A DNA stretch of 64,000 nt from CAVTWS01 sp963738445 (GCA_963738445.1 CAVTWS010000015.1:558001-622000), one strand, 5' to 3'; shown: positions 51,030 to 59,450, counted from the stretch's first letter. A program made the numbers and translations. The notes: generated by a model from the sequence alone, not told the origin.

Positions 51030-51554
51030 TCAGTCGAGCGCGGCGACCAATTCGCTGATCGGAGGCCGTTGGTCCGGCGACGAAGGGAGTGAGAGGTAGC
51101 GCAGCGTGCCGTCGCGGCCGATCACGGCGTCGGCGCCGAGCTGGTGGATGTCCTCGGTCGGCCTCCGGGGCCGCCGACCGGCCCTGATGAGCCGGACGTA
51201 CATCCGCAGGGTGCCCGGCGACCAGACCTGGCGGTTGGTGCCTCGTTGGGCGCCGAGCAGTTCGTACAGCACCCGGTCGGTGTCGGCGACGACATCGAAC
51301 GAGAGCCCGAGATGAGCCCGGTAGGCGGCCAGACGCTCGGGCGTGGCGAAGGTGACGACAGCGATCCGGGCGTCACCGAACTGGTCGAGGTGGTCGCGCA
51401 CGGCGATCACATGCTCTTGGCACGGCAGTCACGCCAGATGTCGGTGCAGGACCAACACCAGCGGTCGGCGGCGCATCTCCGCCGTGCGCCACGGCCGGCC
51501 CTCGTGGTCGACGAGTTCGACATCGGGGAGTGAGTCACCGATCGTGAGCGTCAT
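51030..51554 (-). CDS. Peroxiredoxin-like (AhpC/TSA) protein with in-frame TGA at codon 42, candidate selenoprotein
   Basis: A thioredoxin-fold protein of 174 codons. The N-terminus (MTLTIGDSLPDVELVDHEG, RPLVLVLHRHLA) and the rest (PCQEHVIAVRDHLDQFGDAR, VVTFATPERLAAYRAHLGL, GTLRYLSLPSSP) are in one frame, interrupted only by TGA at 51429-51431. The TGA occupies the first catalytic position of a CxxC motif (TGA-L-P-C), where the family normally has Cys. Reading it as selenocysteine gives a UxxC redox site. The ATG at 51554 follows GGAGGAGG and overlaps the stop of a 21-residue ORF. Alternatives are a base-substitution error or a nonsense mutation. No SelA/B/C gene is in the window and no clear SECIS element was found by eye. 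Confidence 0.7.
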
Positions 51555-51616
51555 CTCGCCTCCTCCACCTCGGGTGCTTCTGGGATCCACCGCTCGGGGG
51601 TCTCGGCCGCACTCAT
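51551..51616 (-). CDS. Mini-ORF of 21 residues coupled on both sides by ATGA overlaps
   Basis: From ATG 51616 to TGA 51551. Its start overlaps the stop of the CxxC gene (51613-51616) and its stop overlaps the start of the peroxiredoxin-like gene (51551-51554), both as ATGA. It also contains the ribosome-binding site of the latter. It may keep ribosomes moving between the two genes or encode a real micropeptide (charged, Pro/Glu-rich). Confidence 0.45.
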   Translation of the reverse strand: MSAAETPERWIPEAPEVEEAR

Positions 51617-52023
51617 GACGTCGTCCACGTGAGGCCGAGGCGGGCGGCGGACTGTTCGATCGCTTCGATGAGCCGATCGATCGAGCCGGCGCACGCGTCG
51701 AGTTGGCCCGGGTCGACCAGCAGGACGTGGGCGATGTCGGTTTCGGCCACGACGACGGGTGCCCGCCCGCCCGACGCGGCGCGAACCGTGTCGGGCTGGT
51801 CGTCGCGATGGAAGGTGTCGAACGGTACCGGCAGCCCGGTCGTGCAGGCCTTCCACTCGGGTCGCTGACGTACCGATGCATGGGTGATCTCGCACAGCGA
51901 GCAGTGCCGCCTGCCGAGCCGTGCCCCGATCCAGTAGGCGAGCTCGCCGCGCAGGGTGCTGTCGGCGTCGTACACACCGACGAGACGGACGATCCGGGTC
52001 GGCGTTGCGTCGATGGAACTCAT
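51613..52023 (-). CDS. CxxC protein of unknown function, first gene of the redox operon
   Basis: A 136-residue cytosolic protein. IVRLVGVYDADSTLRGELAY precedes RRHCSLCEITH with Cys 41 and 44, then PVPFDTFHRDDQPD and APVVVAETDIAHVLLVDPGQ. Relatives occur in actinobacteria without assigned function; the CxxC and the context suggest thiol or metal chemistry. The ATG at 52023 is 9 bp from the start assigned to the divergent acyltransferase. Confidence 0.65.
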   Translation of the reverse strand: MSSIDATPTRIVRLVGVYDADSTLRGELAYWIGARLGRRHCSLCEITHASVRQRPEWKACTTGLPVPFDTFHRDDQPDTVRAASGGRAPVVVAETDIAHVLLVDPGQLDACAGSIDRLIEAIEQSAARLGLTWTTS

Positions 52024-52032
52024 CACGACAGC

Positions 52033-53139
52033 ATGGTCGATCCGGCCGGTCACCACGACCTGCTCAACGCAACCCCATTCGGAGCGCCACCTTTGAACCC
52101 ACGCCCGCGCCCTGGAACCGGCCCGGTGTCCGCCGAGCCGTTCGCGTCGCGTTGGAACCGGCGGGCCCGCACCATCCCCCTGATGCTCACCGTCACCTTC
52201 GTCGGCCTGCTCGCCAGCCCCGTCATCCTCACCGCCTCGGTTGTCGTTGACCTGGCGAGGGGTCGTTGGCGCCTGCCGACAGCTCGGGTGGCCCTGTTCC
52301 TGCTCCAGTACGGCGTCAACGACTGTGCCGAGATTCTGCTCGCGCCGATCTACTGGCTGGTGGCGGGTTTCGGCAGGAGGCTCGATCACCCGGCCTCGAT
52401 CGCCCGGCATGAGCGCCTGCAACGTTGGTCCATCGATGTGCTGGCGCGTCGCGCTGAGCACCTGCTCGGACTTCGATTCGACATCGACCCGGACTCGTCA
52501 GCGGCGCTGAGCCCGGGCCCGGTCATCGTGTTGTGCCGCCACGTCAACATCGTCGACGCGTCCCTGCCCACGCTGCTCTACCAACGGCTCGGCTTCCGCA
52601 CCCGCGGGGTCATCATGGCCGAGCTGCTCGCCGACCCCGGCTTCGACCTCATCTACAACCGGACCGGGTCGGTGTTCGTCCCGCGCGACAACGGCCCCGA
52701 GGCCGTCGCCATGGTTCGCACCCTCGGCCGGAACGTCGACCCGTCGACGGCCATCGTCATCTTCCCCGAAGGTCGCCTGTTCCGACCCGACCGACTCGAG
52801 CGAGCGAGCGAGCGACTCGCAGCCGAGAACCCGGACCGCGCCGCTCGGCTCGCCTCACTCCGCCACGTCCTGCCCCCTCGCCCCGGCGGAGTCCTGGCGC
52901 TGCTGAGCACGATCGACGCCGACGTGGTGGTCATCGCCCACGCCGGACTCGACCAGTACGGGTCGTTCACCGAGCTCGCCCGGTCCGTTCCGCTCCGCCA
53001 CCCCATCCAGGTCAGCGCCTGGCGTATCCCGGTCGAGCACATCCCCGCCGACGACGCCGAACGCGTCGCCTGGCTCGACGAGCAATGGTTGCTCATCGAC
53101 GAGTGGGTCACCCAGAGGTCCTCGGCCCTTCGAACGTGA
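52033..53139 (+). CDS. PlsC-type acyltransferase, membrane anchored
   Basis: A 1-acylglycerol-3-phosphate acyltransferase family protein with an N-terminal helix (LMLTVTFVGLLASPVILTAS), catalytic block CRHVNIVDASLP (H-x4-D) and substrate block IVIFPEGRLFRP. An Arg/Ala-rich helical insert (about 255-290) separates the C-terminal part. The ATG at 52033 is the most upstream start; a GTG at 52126 or an ATG at the first helix is also possible and would leave room for a promoter. Confidence 0.75.
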   Translation: MVDPAGHHDLLNATPFGAPPLNPRPRPGTGPVSAEPFASRWNRRARTIPLMLTVTFVGLLASPVILTASVVVDLARGRWRLPTARVALFLLQYGVNDCAEILLAPIYWLVAGFGRRLDHPASIARHERLQRWSIDVLARRAEHLLGLRFDIDPDSSAALSPGPVIVLCRHVNIVDASLPTLLYQRLGFRTRGVIMAELLADPGFDLIYNRTGSVFVPRDNGPEAVAMVRTLGRNVDPSTAIVIFPEGRLFRPDRLERASERLAAENPDRAARLASLRHVLPPRPGGVLALLSTIDADVVVIAHAGLDQYGSFTELARSVPLRHPIQVSAWRIPVEHIPADDAERVAWLDEQWLLIDEWVTQRSSALRT

Positions 53140-53530
53140 ACGACCTCCTCGAGCATGGTCGCTCGGACGAGGCGTCGTTTGAGGTGGCCGTTCAACGGCT
53201 CGGATCCCCTGACGTTCGGTTCTTCGGGCTACTCGGACCAGACGTTCATGGACCACGTGGCTTCATCGAGCAACCGCGGTATCGACATCGCGGGGTCGGC
53301 GCTGCCGATTGCCTCGATCGTTTCCCTGAATCTGGCGAATCGCACGCACACGCAGTTCCCGCGTTGGCACACCTCGTCGGGTGGGTGTGCGCGTTCTTGC
53401 TGCTGCTGTCGGTCATGGGGGTGGGAATGCTCGCCCGGCCGCTGTGGTGCGCCGCGACGGCGGTGGCGCTCCGCCGCGCCAGTAGCACTTCGGCCAGCGC
53501 CGCGTAGCAGCCGTCGTACGCCCTGACCCT
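53140..53530. other. Gap of about 390 bp without a recognised gene
   Basis: Several open frames exist but none shows a family pattern. One plus-strand frame has a hydrophobic run (GWVCAFLLLLSVMGVGML near 53390) that ends at the TAG at 53506. This may be a gene fragment left by rearrangement next to the decayed MNT/HEPN locus. Confidence 0.3.
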
Positions 53531-53555
53531 CCGACTGACCGCAAGGCTGTCGCAG

Positions 53556-53996
53556 GTGGCGTTGGCCCGGCGCTCGGGCGTGACGCAGTCGGCCATCTCC
53601 AGCTACGAACGTGGTCGGAAGGTCCCGACCCTCGCCACACTCGGGCGGCTGGCCGAGGCGGTCGGGAAGGAACTCGACGTAGCCATCGACGCTTCAACGG
53701 CCACGACCCCACCGACGATCGCTGACGTGCGACGATCCCGGCCGGCGATCATGGCCCTGTATCTGCGTCACGGTGCGTCGAATCCCCGCGTGTTCGGGTC
53801 GGTCGCGAGGAACACGGCCGAGTCGGGATCCGACATCGACCTCCTCGTCGACATGGAGCCCGGGCGAACGTTCTTCGACGTTGCCGCACTGCACGACGAC
53901 CTCGAGGAGCTCCTCGGCCGGCCCGTCGATGTGCTCACCAGCGGGGCGCTGAGAGGACGCCTGGCGCCCGTGGTCGACCAAGCTGTCCCGCTGTGA
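53556..53996 (+). CDS. XRE helix-turn-helix fused to an MNT nucleotidyltransferase (antitoxin of HEPN/MNT type)
   Basis: A 146-residue fusion. The XRE part (LARRSGVTQSAISSYERGRKVPTLATLGRL) precedes an MNT domain with VFGSVARNTAESGSDIDLLVDM (G-S ... D-x-D) and the C-terminal PVDVLTSGALRG. The helix-turn-helix homology extends upstream to about 53530 (ALTLRLTARLSQ) where no ATG/GTG is available, so the true start may be lost. MNT antitoxins inactivate HEPN toxins by AMPylation; a HEPN remnant overlaps its stop. Confidence 0.7.
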   Translation: MALARRSGVTQSAISSYERGRKVPTLATLGRLAEAVGKELDVAIDASTATTPPTIADVRRSRPAIMALYLRHGASNPRVFGSVARNTAESGSDIDLLVDMEPGRTFFDVAALHDDLEELLGRPVDVLTSGALRGRLAPVVDQAVPL

Positions 53997-54600
53997 GCCG
54001 AACTCCTGACGAACGCCCGTGGCGAGCGGTGAAGGGCATGCGGGACAAGGTCGTGCACAACCACCCCGAGGTCGACCTCGACGTGCTCTGGGCCACGCTC
54101 GTCACGGCGCTGCCGTCATTGGGCGAGGCGATTCGGCGTCGTTCCATGCGGTAGTGGACGTCGGTCTCGCCGGCCTGTTCGAAGCCGAGGCGCTCGTAGA
54201 GGGCGAGGGCCGGGTTCCAGCGCTCGACGTGCAGCGAGACGTAGCGGCCGGCGCGTTGGGCCTCGGCGACCACGTCCTCGATCAGGCGAGTACCGATGCC
54301 GGTGCCGCGATGTTGGGGCAGGAGGGCGATGTCGATGATCCGCACCTCGTCGTCGCCGAGGGAAGTCACGTACAGCCGGCCGATCGGGGTGCCGGCGAGC
54401 TCGACCACCGAGAACGTCGCCTGCGGGTAGCTTCCACGGTAGGCGACGTCCTGGGCGTGGAACTGCTGCCGGAGGAACATCGTCTTCTGCTCGTCGGTCC
54501 ACGGCACCGGCGCCAGCTCATCAGTGCGAGTGCGGGCGTAGACGTCGGCGAGGAACGGCTCGTCGTTCGGCGTGCACGCCCGCAGCGTGACCGGGTGCAT
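53935..54600 (-). CDS. GNAT-family N-acetyltransferase, extended C-terminus
   Basis: The GNAT core (VTLRACTPNDEPFLADVYAR, IIDIALLPQHRGTGIGTRLI with the acetyl-CoA loop, ALALYERLGFEQAGETDVHY) is complete by about residue 160. The open frame then continues for about 60 unrelated residues through the antisense of the HEPN remnant, so the natural stop is probably lost or misread near 54120. Start at the ATG pair 54600/54603. Confidence 0.75.
   Translation of the reverse strand: MHPVTLRACTPNDEPFLADVYARTRTDELAPVPWTDEQKTMFLRQQFHAQDVAYRGSYPQATFSVVELAGTPIGRLYVTSLGDDEVRIIDIALLPQHRGTGIGTRLIEDVVAEAQRAGRYVSLHVERWNPALALYERLGFEQAGETDVHYRMERRRIASPNDGSAVTSVAQSTSRSTSGWLCTTLSRMPFTARHGRSSGVRLTAGQLGRPRAPGVLSAPRW
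53993..54154 (+). pseudogene. C-terminal remnant of a HEPN (DUF86) toxin
   Basis: From the GTG overlapping the MNT stop (GTGA), 53 residues: PWRAVKGMRDKVVHNHPEVD then LDVLWATLVTALPSL. This holds the R-x4-H RNase motif of HEPN (RDKVVH) but lacks the first half of the usual 110-residue fold. It runs antisense into the 3' end of the acetyltransferase gene. Confidence 0.65.
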
Positions 54601-54610
54601 CATTGCGAGA

Positions 54611-54764
54611 TCAGGCGGCATCGACCGACACGACGATCGAGGCCAGGCCGGACCAGAGCGGCGGCATCAGCACGCGGCGACAACGCTGCGGAGAACGCGA
54701 CGCCGACGAGGAACAGCGCCATCGCGATCATCGTCACACGGCGCAACGCAGCCCGGTCGGTCAC
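54611..54764 (-). CDS. Putative single-helix membrane protein, frameshifted
   Basis: From GTG 54764 the frame gives TDRAALRRVTMIAMALFLVG and VAFSAALSPRADAAALV; after a shift near 54645 it ends ASIVVSVDAA-stop. One transmembrane helix, about 50 residues, upstream of the acetyltransferase in the same direction. Low support. Confidence 0.35.
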
Positions 54765-54893
54765 ACGTTTCCCCCGTCCTCAATCGTCACGCCTTCCATC
54801 GGCACCGGCACCAGGCCAGTTGACTGTTTTCAACGGGTTCCTCGACCTGACCGACCGTGTCAGTCGCCGCCCTGGGGGGCGGGCTCGGCGCCG

Positions 54894-55187
54894 TCAGTCC
54901 TCGATGAGTTCGCGGATCTCCACGGTTCCGCCGGCTTCGTAGACCGGGTTTCCCGCCAGGAGCTCGGGGACACCGTCGGGGCCCGCGGCGTGAACGATCA
55001 GGTAGCCGACGAGGTGATCGGCGCACGGGGCCGGTGTGCCGAACTTCCGGTGACTGACCCCGGTGCTGATCGAGCTGCCCCCCGCCAACCGATCCTCGCG
55101 GCGTAGTCCGTCGAGATAGGCGGCCCACGCATCGACGTCTTCCGCGATGGGGGAGTCGTCGTGCATGAGGAGCATGAAGCGGCGCAC
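54894..55187 (-). CDS. YCII-related (DGPF-type) domain protein
   Basis: A 97-residue protein: FMLLMHDDSPIAEDVDAWAA, GLRREDRLAGGSSISTG, VPELLAGNPVYEAGGTVEIREL. The YCII fold is ferredoxin-like; in actinobacteria such proteins often occur next to ECF sigma factors, though none is seen here. Function unknown. Confidence 0.8.
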   Translation of the reverse strand: MRRFMLLMHDDSPIAEDVDAWAAYLDGLRREDRLAGGSSISTGVSHRKFGTPAPCADHLVGYLIVHAAGPDGVPELLAGNPVYEAGGTVEIRELIED

Positions 55188-55240
55188 GGTCCGAACCTAC
55201 CGCACGGCCCGAACCTACCGAGCGGCGCCGGCTCCACGCT

Positions 55241-56659
55241 TCACACGTCGTCGACGCGGCGCAGGGATGCGTGGCTGAGCTCGTTCAGGCGAGCGAGGCC
55301 CCGCGGGGCCGGGCCGGCCAGTCGTGCGGCCGCAGCTTGCACCGCGGGATCGTCGCGTTGTGACGGCTCGACGCGCGCCGGGTTCAGGGCACAGGCGTTG
55401 GCCCAGGCGGCGATGTCGGGCTCGGCTCCGTAGGTACGGGAGGCGATGGTTCCGCGAGCCTGCATGAGCGCCCAGTCGGCCAGCCGGTCGGGGAGGGTGT
55501 TCGGTGGGCACAACCGGTTGCGCTCCCGGTCGTCGTCGCGGGTTGCCTCCACATGGCCCGCCAGTGCGGCACAGAAGCACGGGAAGCCGGCCCGGATCGT
55601 CTGGAGCCGGATCCGGTCCGGTGCCCAGACGGGAACCATCGGTGGATACTGCAGCCCGGACGCGGCGCAGTGCACCACGAGCGAACCGGGCGCCAGGGGC
55701 ACCGTGCCGTCGTCGAGGACGATCTCGCGTCGAGTCACGTGCTGGATGTGTCCCAGGCGCACGACGTTGTCGATGGTCCGTAGCAGGTCGAGTTCCCACG
55801 CGCCGAGGGTCGGGGTCTTGGCCATCGTGGGAACGACGCCACGGTCGATCCGAAACATCACGCCGGCCGCCTCGAGCCGAAGGAAGAGGTCGTCGAGCGA
55901 CTCGGCCTCGGCGGCCGCCGTCATCGTGTCCGCGGCGAGCCCGAGCGCGACCGCCGGATCGGGCTGGACCACGGCGCGGTTGAGCATCCACGGGTCGCGT
56001 GGGCGGACCCACACGATGCGGTCGGGCGCGCACACCGTTGCGTCAGCAACCACACGATCGCGTCGGTCGCGGTCTTGCCCGAACCGACGATCACGTAGCT
56101 CGGTTCGGCGCCTCGGCCAACTCGGCGAGGCTCGTTGACGGCGACGACGCGGACGTCGTCCGCGACGCCGAACGGCGGCGGTGTCGTCGCCGGGATGGTC
56201 GGGGACAGGTAGGTGGCATCGACGACCCGGCGTCGCACATCGACCTGCATGGTCTCGCCCGACACCCGTGAGGTGACGAGGTGGTCGGGGCCGTCGGGCG
56301 GTAGTCGCTGCCGCCGAGGAACGTGACGCGGCCCGAACCGAGGAAGCGACGATGCAGGATGTCGTCGTAGTAGGCCGCGGATCTCCGGCTGCCGGGCCCG
56401 TTCCTGGAGCCCCGACTCGGGGCCGCGGTCCTGCACCGCGCCGCGCGCCGAGCACCGTCGACGCGACGCCGTAGAACAGCGACGCCTGATGGAGCTGGAC
56501 GAACGGATACGCGTCCTGCCAGTGGCCGCCGGGCGCGTGGCGACGGTCGACGAGCGTGACGTGCACGTCGGCGTGATCGATCAGCGCGTCGGTGAACGCC
56601 ATGCCCATGGCGCCCGCGCCGACGACGAGGTAGTCGGTCTCCAACGATCGCTTCGCCAT
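55241..56659 (-). CDS. FAD/NAD(P)-binding oxidoreductase, several frameshifts
   Basis: The N-terminus TDYLVVGAGAMGMAFTDALI is a Rossmann FAD-binding site and HAPGGHWQDAYPFVQLHQAS is typical of flavin monooxygenase-like proteins. The middle (about 56040-56470) is spread over three frames (ENEPRRVG, YVIVGSGKTATDAIVWLL with the second dinucleotide site). The C-terminal 270 residues are in one frame (DRIVWVRPRDPWMLNRAVVQ, MAKTPTLGAWELDLLRTI, LVVHCAASGLQYPP). All domains are present, so sequence errors rather than decay are likely. Confidence 0.7.
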   Translation of the reverse strand: MAKRSLETDYLVVGAGAMGMAFTDALIDHADVHVTLVDRRHAPGGHWQDAYPFVQLHQASLFYGVASTVLGARRGAGPRPRVGAPGTGPAAGDPRPTTTTSCIVASSVRAASRSSAAATTARRPRPPRHLTGVGRDHAGRCATPGRRCHLPVPDHPGDDTAAVRRRGRRPRRRRQRASPSWPRRRTELRDRRFGQDRDRRDRVVADATVCAPDRIVWVRPRDPWMLNRAVVQPDPAVALGLAADTMTAAAEAESLDDLFLRLEAAGVMFRIDRGVVPTMAKTPTLGAWELDLLRTIDNVVRLGHIQHVTRREIVLDDGTVPLAPGSLVVHCAASGLQYPPMVPVWAPDRIRLQTIRAGFPCFCAALAGHVEATRDDDRERNRLCPPNTLPDRLADWALMQARGTIASRTYGAEPDIAAWANACALNPARVEPSQRDDPAVQAAAARLAGPAPRGLARLNELSHASLRRVDDV

Positions 56660-56760
56660 GCTCGACCTCCAGCCGCATCCACGAGGGTCGGCTGCCCATG
56701 GATCCTACGACGTGCGGGGAGAGCGTGGCCGGCCGTCCGGTCCGATGGCAGGATGGGGCC

Positions 56761-56860
56761 ATGAGCGAGTTCGAGAGCGAGGACCTGCACGGTGCCCGCT
56801 TCCACCGCGTCGACCTCACCGCGGCGCGCTTCCACCGGGTCGATCTGGTGCGGTCGGCAG
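56761..56860 (+). pseudogene. 5' fragment of a pentapeptide-repeat protein
   Basis: From ATG 56761: SEFESEDLHGARFHRVDLTA then ARFHRVDLVRS, the start of a pentapeptide-repeat (A[DN]LxX-like) protein. After about 32 residues the pattern stops and the sequence becomes the 3' end of the convergent VOC gene. The rest is missing. Confidence 0.55.
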
Positions 56861-57318
56861 GCCGGTCAGCCCGGCCCAGAAGACGATCTCCTGGTCGAAC
56901 ATCGTCGCGGGTACGTCGATGCAGACCTGATCGACTCGGTGCGGGACCGGACGATCGACCGGGGGTGGCCGCTCCGATTCACCGAGATGGTCGACCAGGC
57001 AGAACGCCAACCCCGCCGGCGAGTGCATGACGACGTGACCCGCCTCGGCCACCGTCGACGCACCCGCCCGCTCCGCCTGCTGGTGAGCATCGGGGATCGA
57101 TCCGACATGGAGATCGAGGTGAACCCCCGGGGTCTCGCAACCCGTGCGCTGCAGGCGGAGGTACGCATCGCCGCTCGTCGGGATGAAGGTCGCGACCTCG
57201 TCGTGGTCGCCGCGCCTCGGTGAGAGATGCGACTCCGTCACCGCAGCCCAGAATCGCCACACCGCCGCCTCGTCGCCGCACGGCACATGATGAAGGCGGT
57301 CATCCAGGCAACGTCCAC
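56816..57318 (-). pseudogene. VOC (glyoxalase-like) protein, C-terminus truncated, one frameshift
   Basis: Starts at GTG 57318 (VDVAWMTAFI), shifts frame near 57280, then CGDEAAVWRFWAAVTESHL, VATFIPTSGDAYLRLQRT and VHLDLHVGSIPDAHQQAERA give the first VOC module. The second begins HRVDQVCIDVPATMFDQEIV and stops short at FWAGLTGLP, where the DNA turns into the pentapeptide-repeat fragment. The two partial genes meet at one junction near 56860. Confidence 0.65.
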
Positions 57319-57387
57319 GCAGCCACCGTAGGCAATCGGGGTGGACGGCACCGCGCCGTTCTGCAGGCCGGCCGTGCATGTGCTCCG

Positions 57388-58153
57388 ATGAGGGACATGG
57401 ACACGGCCGATCACCTCATCTACCTCCGCGCTCACGCCGAAGGGTTCGCCACCGTTCTGGCCGACGCCGACCGGTCCGGCCAGCTGGGCCGCACCGTGGT
57501 CACCTGCCCGGACTGGTCGATCCGGGAGCTCGCCGAGCACCTCGGCGGGCTACAACGTTGGTCAGCGCACCTCGTCGACCGGTCGGTCGTGGTCGAGACC
57601 TGGCGAACCGACCTGCCCCTCGCCTATCCCGGATCCGACGGCGAGGTGGCGGCGTGGTTCGCGGCCGGGATCGATCCCATGCTCGAGGTCTTCTCCAACG
57701 CTCCGACGGACCGGCGGGTCTGGGTGTGGGGCGCCGATCCCCACGCCCGCTTCTGGCCGCGACGCATGTTGCACGAAGCGGTCGTGCACCGGGCCGATCT
57801 GGAGCTGACGCTGGGCATCGAGCCCGCCATCGCCCCCGATCTGGCGGTCGACGGGATCGACGAGTTCCTCACCAACCTGCCGTTCACGGCGCGCTCGGGG
57901 AGCCCCGACCGATCGGTACCGCTCGAAGGGCGAGCGCCTGGTCGTCCACACGTCCGACACCGGCGACACCTGGCGCCTCCGTTTCCACCGGGCGGGGCTC
58001 TGGTGGGACCGGGGTGCCGACAAGGCCGACGCCACCCTGACCGGCACGGCGGGTGATCTCTACCTCCAGCTCCAGGGCCGCGAGCGCGCCTCCGTCACGG
58101 CGTCGGGTGATCCGGACGTGATCGAGCGCTGGCGATCGGGCCTGGGTTTCTAG
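57388..58153 (+). CDS. TIGR03083 (DinB/maleylpyruvate isomerase-like) family protein, one frameshift
   Basis: N-terminal DinB-like bundle: HLIYLRAHAEGFATVLADAD, CPDWSIRELAEHLGGLQRWS, RMLHEAVVHRADLELTLG with the three potential metal-binding His. Near 57920 the frame shifts; the C-terminal domain then reads LVVHTSDTGDTWRLRFHRAG, LTGTAGDLYLQLQGR, ending IERWRSGLGF at 58153. Mycothiol-dependent isomerase relatives share this layout; the reaction here is unknown. Confidence 0.8.
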
Positions 58154-58700
58154 CTCGCGCCGGCGTGACCGCAAACACCGGATCATCGGAGACGAAGTCG
58201 ACCGCTTCGACGACCCGATCGACGAGCAGGCGTCGAACACGCGGGGGCAGTTATCGTTGTGGCGTCCTTGAGGAGCGCGGCGTACGGCACCAACCACTCC
58301 ATCACGTCGACGACTGGGTGCCCCAGCGGCTCATGACGGCGACCGGCCCGAACCCGTTGCCGCGATGACGGATCTCCGTGAAGAGCGCGACCTGAGTCCG
58401 AACCGCACGCACCAACGATCGCACGCACCCGATCCGAAAATCGGGCGCACAGAGCCGTCGCCACAGCTCGCTATCGACACGTACGGATCTCCACCCGGAG
58501 TCGCGTAGGCCGCTCCCAATCCCGGCGAGGACCGCTCCGACTGGCCGCACACTCCCGGCGGTGCCGGGTGGGTCAGCCGACGGCCCGCCCTCGTCCCTCC
58601 GCCTGGGCGCGGCGTCGACGGCGGGTCCGTGGCGAGGCGGCGAACGCCTCACAGGCTCGGGTCTCGCCGATCCTCGGGGTCCATACGTCGACCGCTGCAG
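58154..58700. other. Degenerate region with the 5' end of an IS orfB
   Basis: On the minus strand just after orfA, about 58560-58700 encodes AAVDVWTPRIGETRACEAFA, the usual beginning of an IS3-type integrase (orfB), then loses the pattern. The rest (58154-58560) has no recognisable gene. The DDE domain of orfB is absent. Confidence 0.5.
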
Positions 58701-59092
58701 TCAACGCTTCGTCTCGTTCCGTGTGGCGCTCTTGGCCGACAAGTCGTGCAAGAGCGCCGAGACTTTTCCCTGCGCGGCCACCAGCTCCTCCGCGGTGGCC
58801 AGCTTGTCTTCCAGGCGGGCGATCTTGGCTCGCAGGCGGGCCAGCTCGGCCCTCGAAACTCCGGTCGCTTTGGGGCCGGTCTTGCGGTCCCGGAGGCCTT
58901 CCAGCGCGCCGGCGTCACGCTGGCGTCGCCAGGCGTCGATCAGGCTCAGTAAAGCCCCTCGCGGCGGCAGATCTCACCAACCTGGCCCCGCTCCGACGCG
59001 TTGTCGATCTCGGTCAAGATCTGGAGCTTGTACTCCGCTGGCCACGAGCGCTTCGCCCTGGCCACCTCGGTCTCGTCGGTCACAGTCATCAT
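58701..59092 (-). mobile_element. IS3-family transposase orfA, one frameshift, orfB truncated
   Basis: ATG 59092 with GAGGAGG upstream. KRSWPAEYKLQILTEIDNAS and GQVGEICRREGLY form the Tnp_8-type helix-turn-helix; after a shift near 58947 it continues AWRRQRDAGALEGLRDRKTG and a leucine-zipper-like helix RAELARLRAKIARLEDKLAT. The element is incomplete because orfB is cut off. It lies directly against an integrase fragment, with the boundary near 59155. Confidence 0.75.
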
Positions 59093-59146
59093 CGTGGTTC
59101 CTCCTCTCCGCCCAAACAATCACAGATACGATACCCGGCCACCCCA

Positions 59147-59450
59147 AGCATGACAGATAGGGGCGGACGTTGGCGGCCGGGTTGCGCTCGAGGATCCCTT
59201 CGACGTGGCAGTACCGGTAGAACGAGCCGAGCGTCGAGAGTCGGCGGGCGACCGTGGAGCGCATCCGCCCGTCGGCTTCCATCTGCCGGCCGAAGATCTC
59301 CAGATGCGCCCGGCGCACCTCCAGGAGGTGCACGTCATTGGCGACGCACCACTCGACGAACAACCGGAGATCGGTCGTGTAACTGCTCAGCGTGTTGCCG
59401 GTGTACCCGGCGAGGAACCCTCCCGGTAGTCGTGGAAGTTGAGGTGGCGG
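59147..59450 (-). pseudogene. N-terminal fragment of a tyrosine recombinase (phage-type integrase)
   Basis: The core-binding (SAM-like) domain is clear: AGYTGNTLSSYTTDLRLFVE, VRRAHLEIFGRQMEADGRMR, TVARRLSTLGSFYRYCHVEG, ILERNPAANVRPYLS. The catalytic domain (R..HxxR..Y) is missing; the sequence switches to the IS3 element at about 59155. The first residues are also in another frame. It is an integrase relic about 12 kb from the integrase-less tRNA-Arg island. Confidence 0.7.

Noticed and set aside
51030..51410. Independent gene starting at an internal GTG after the TGA
   Set aside because: The sequence before the TGA is the expected N-terminal half of the same thioredoxin fold in the same frame, has a strong ribosome-binding site, and the internal GTG has none.
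51372..51428. SECIS element immediately after the TGA
   Set aside because: By eye only a weak short stem (CGUGC with GUGCG, two G.U pairs, large loop) can be drawn. I do not report it as a feature; a dedicated predictor is needed.
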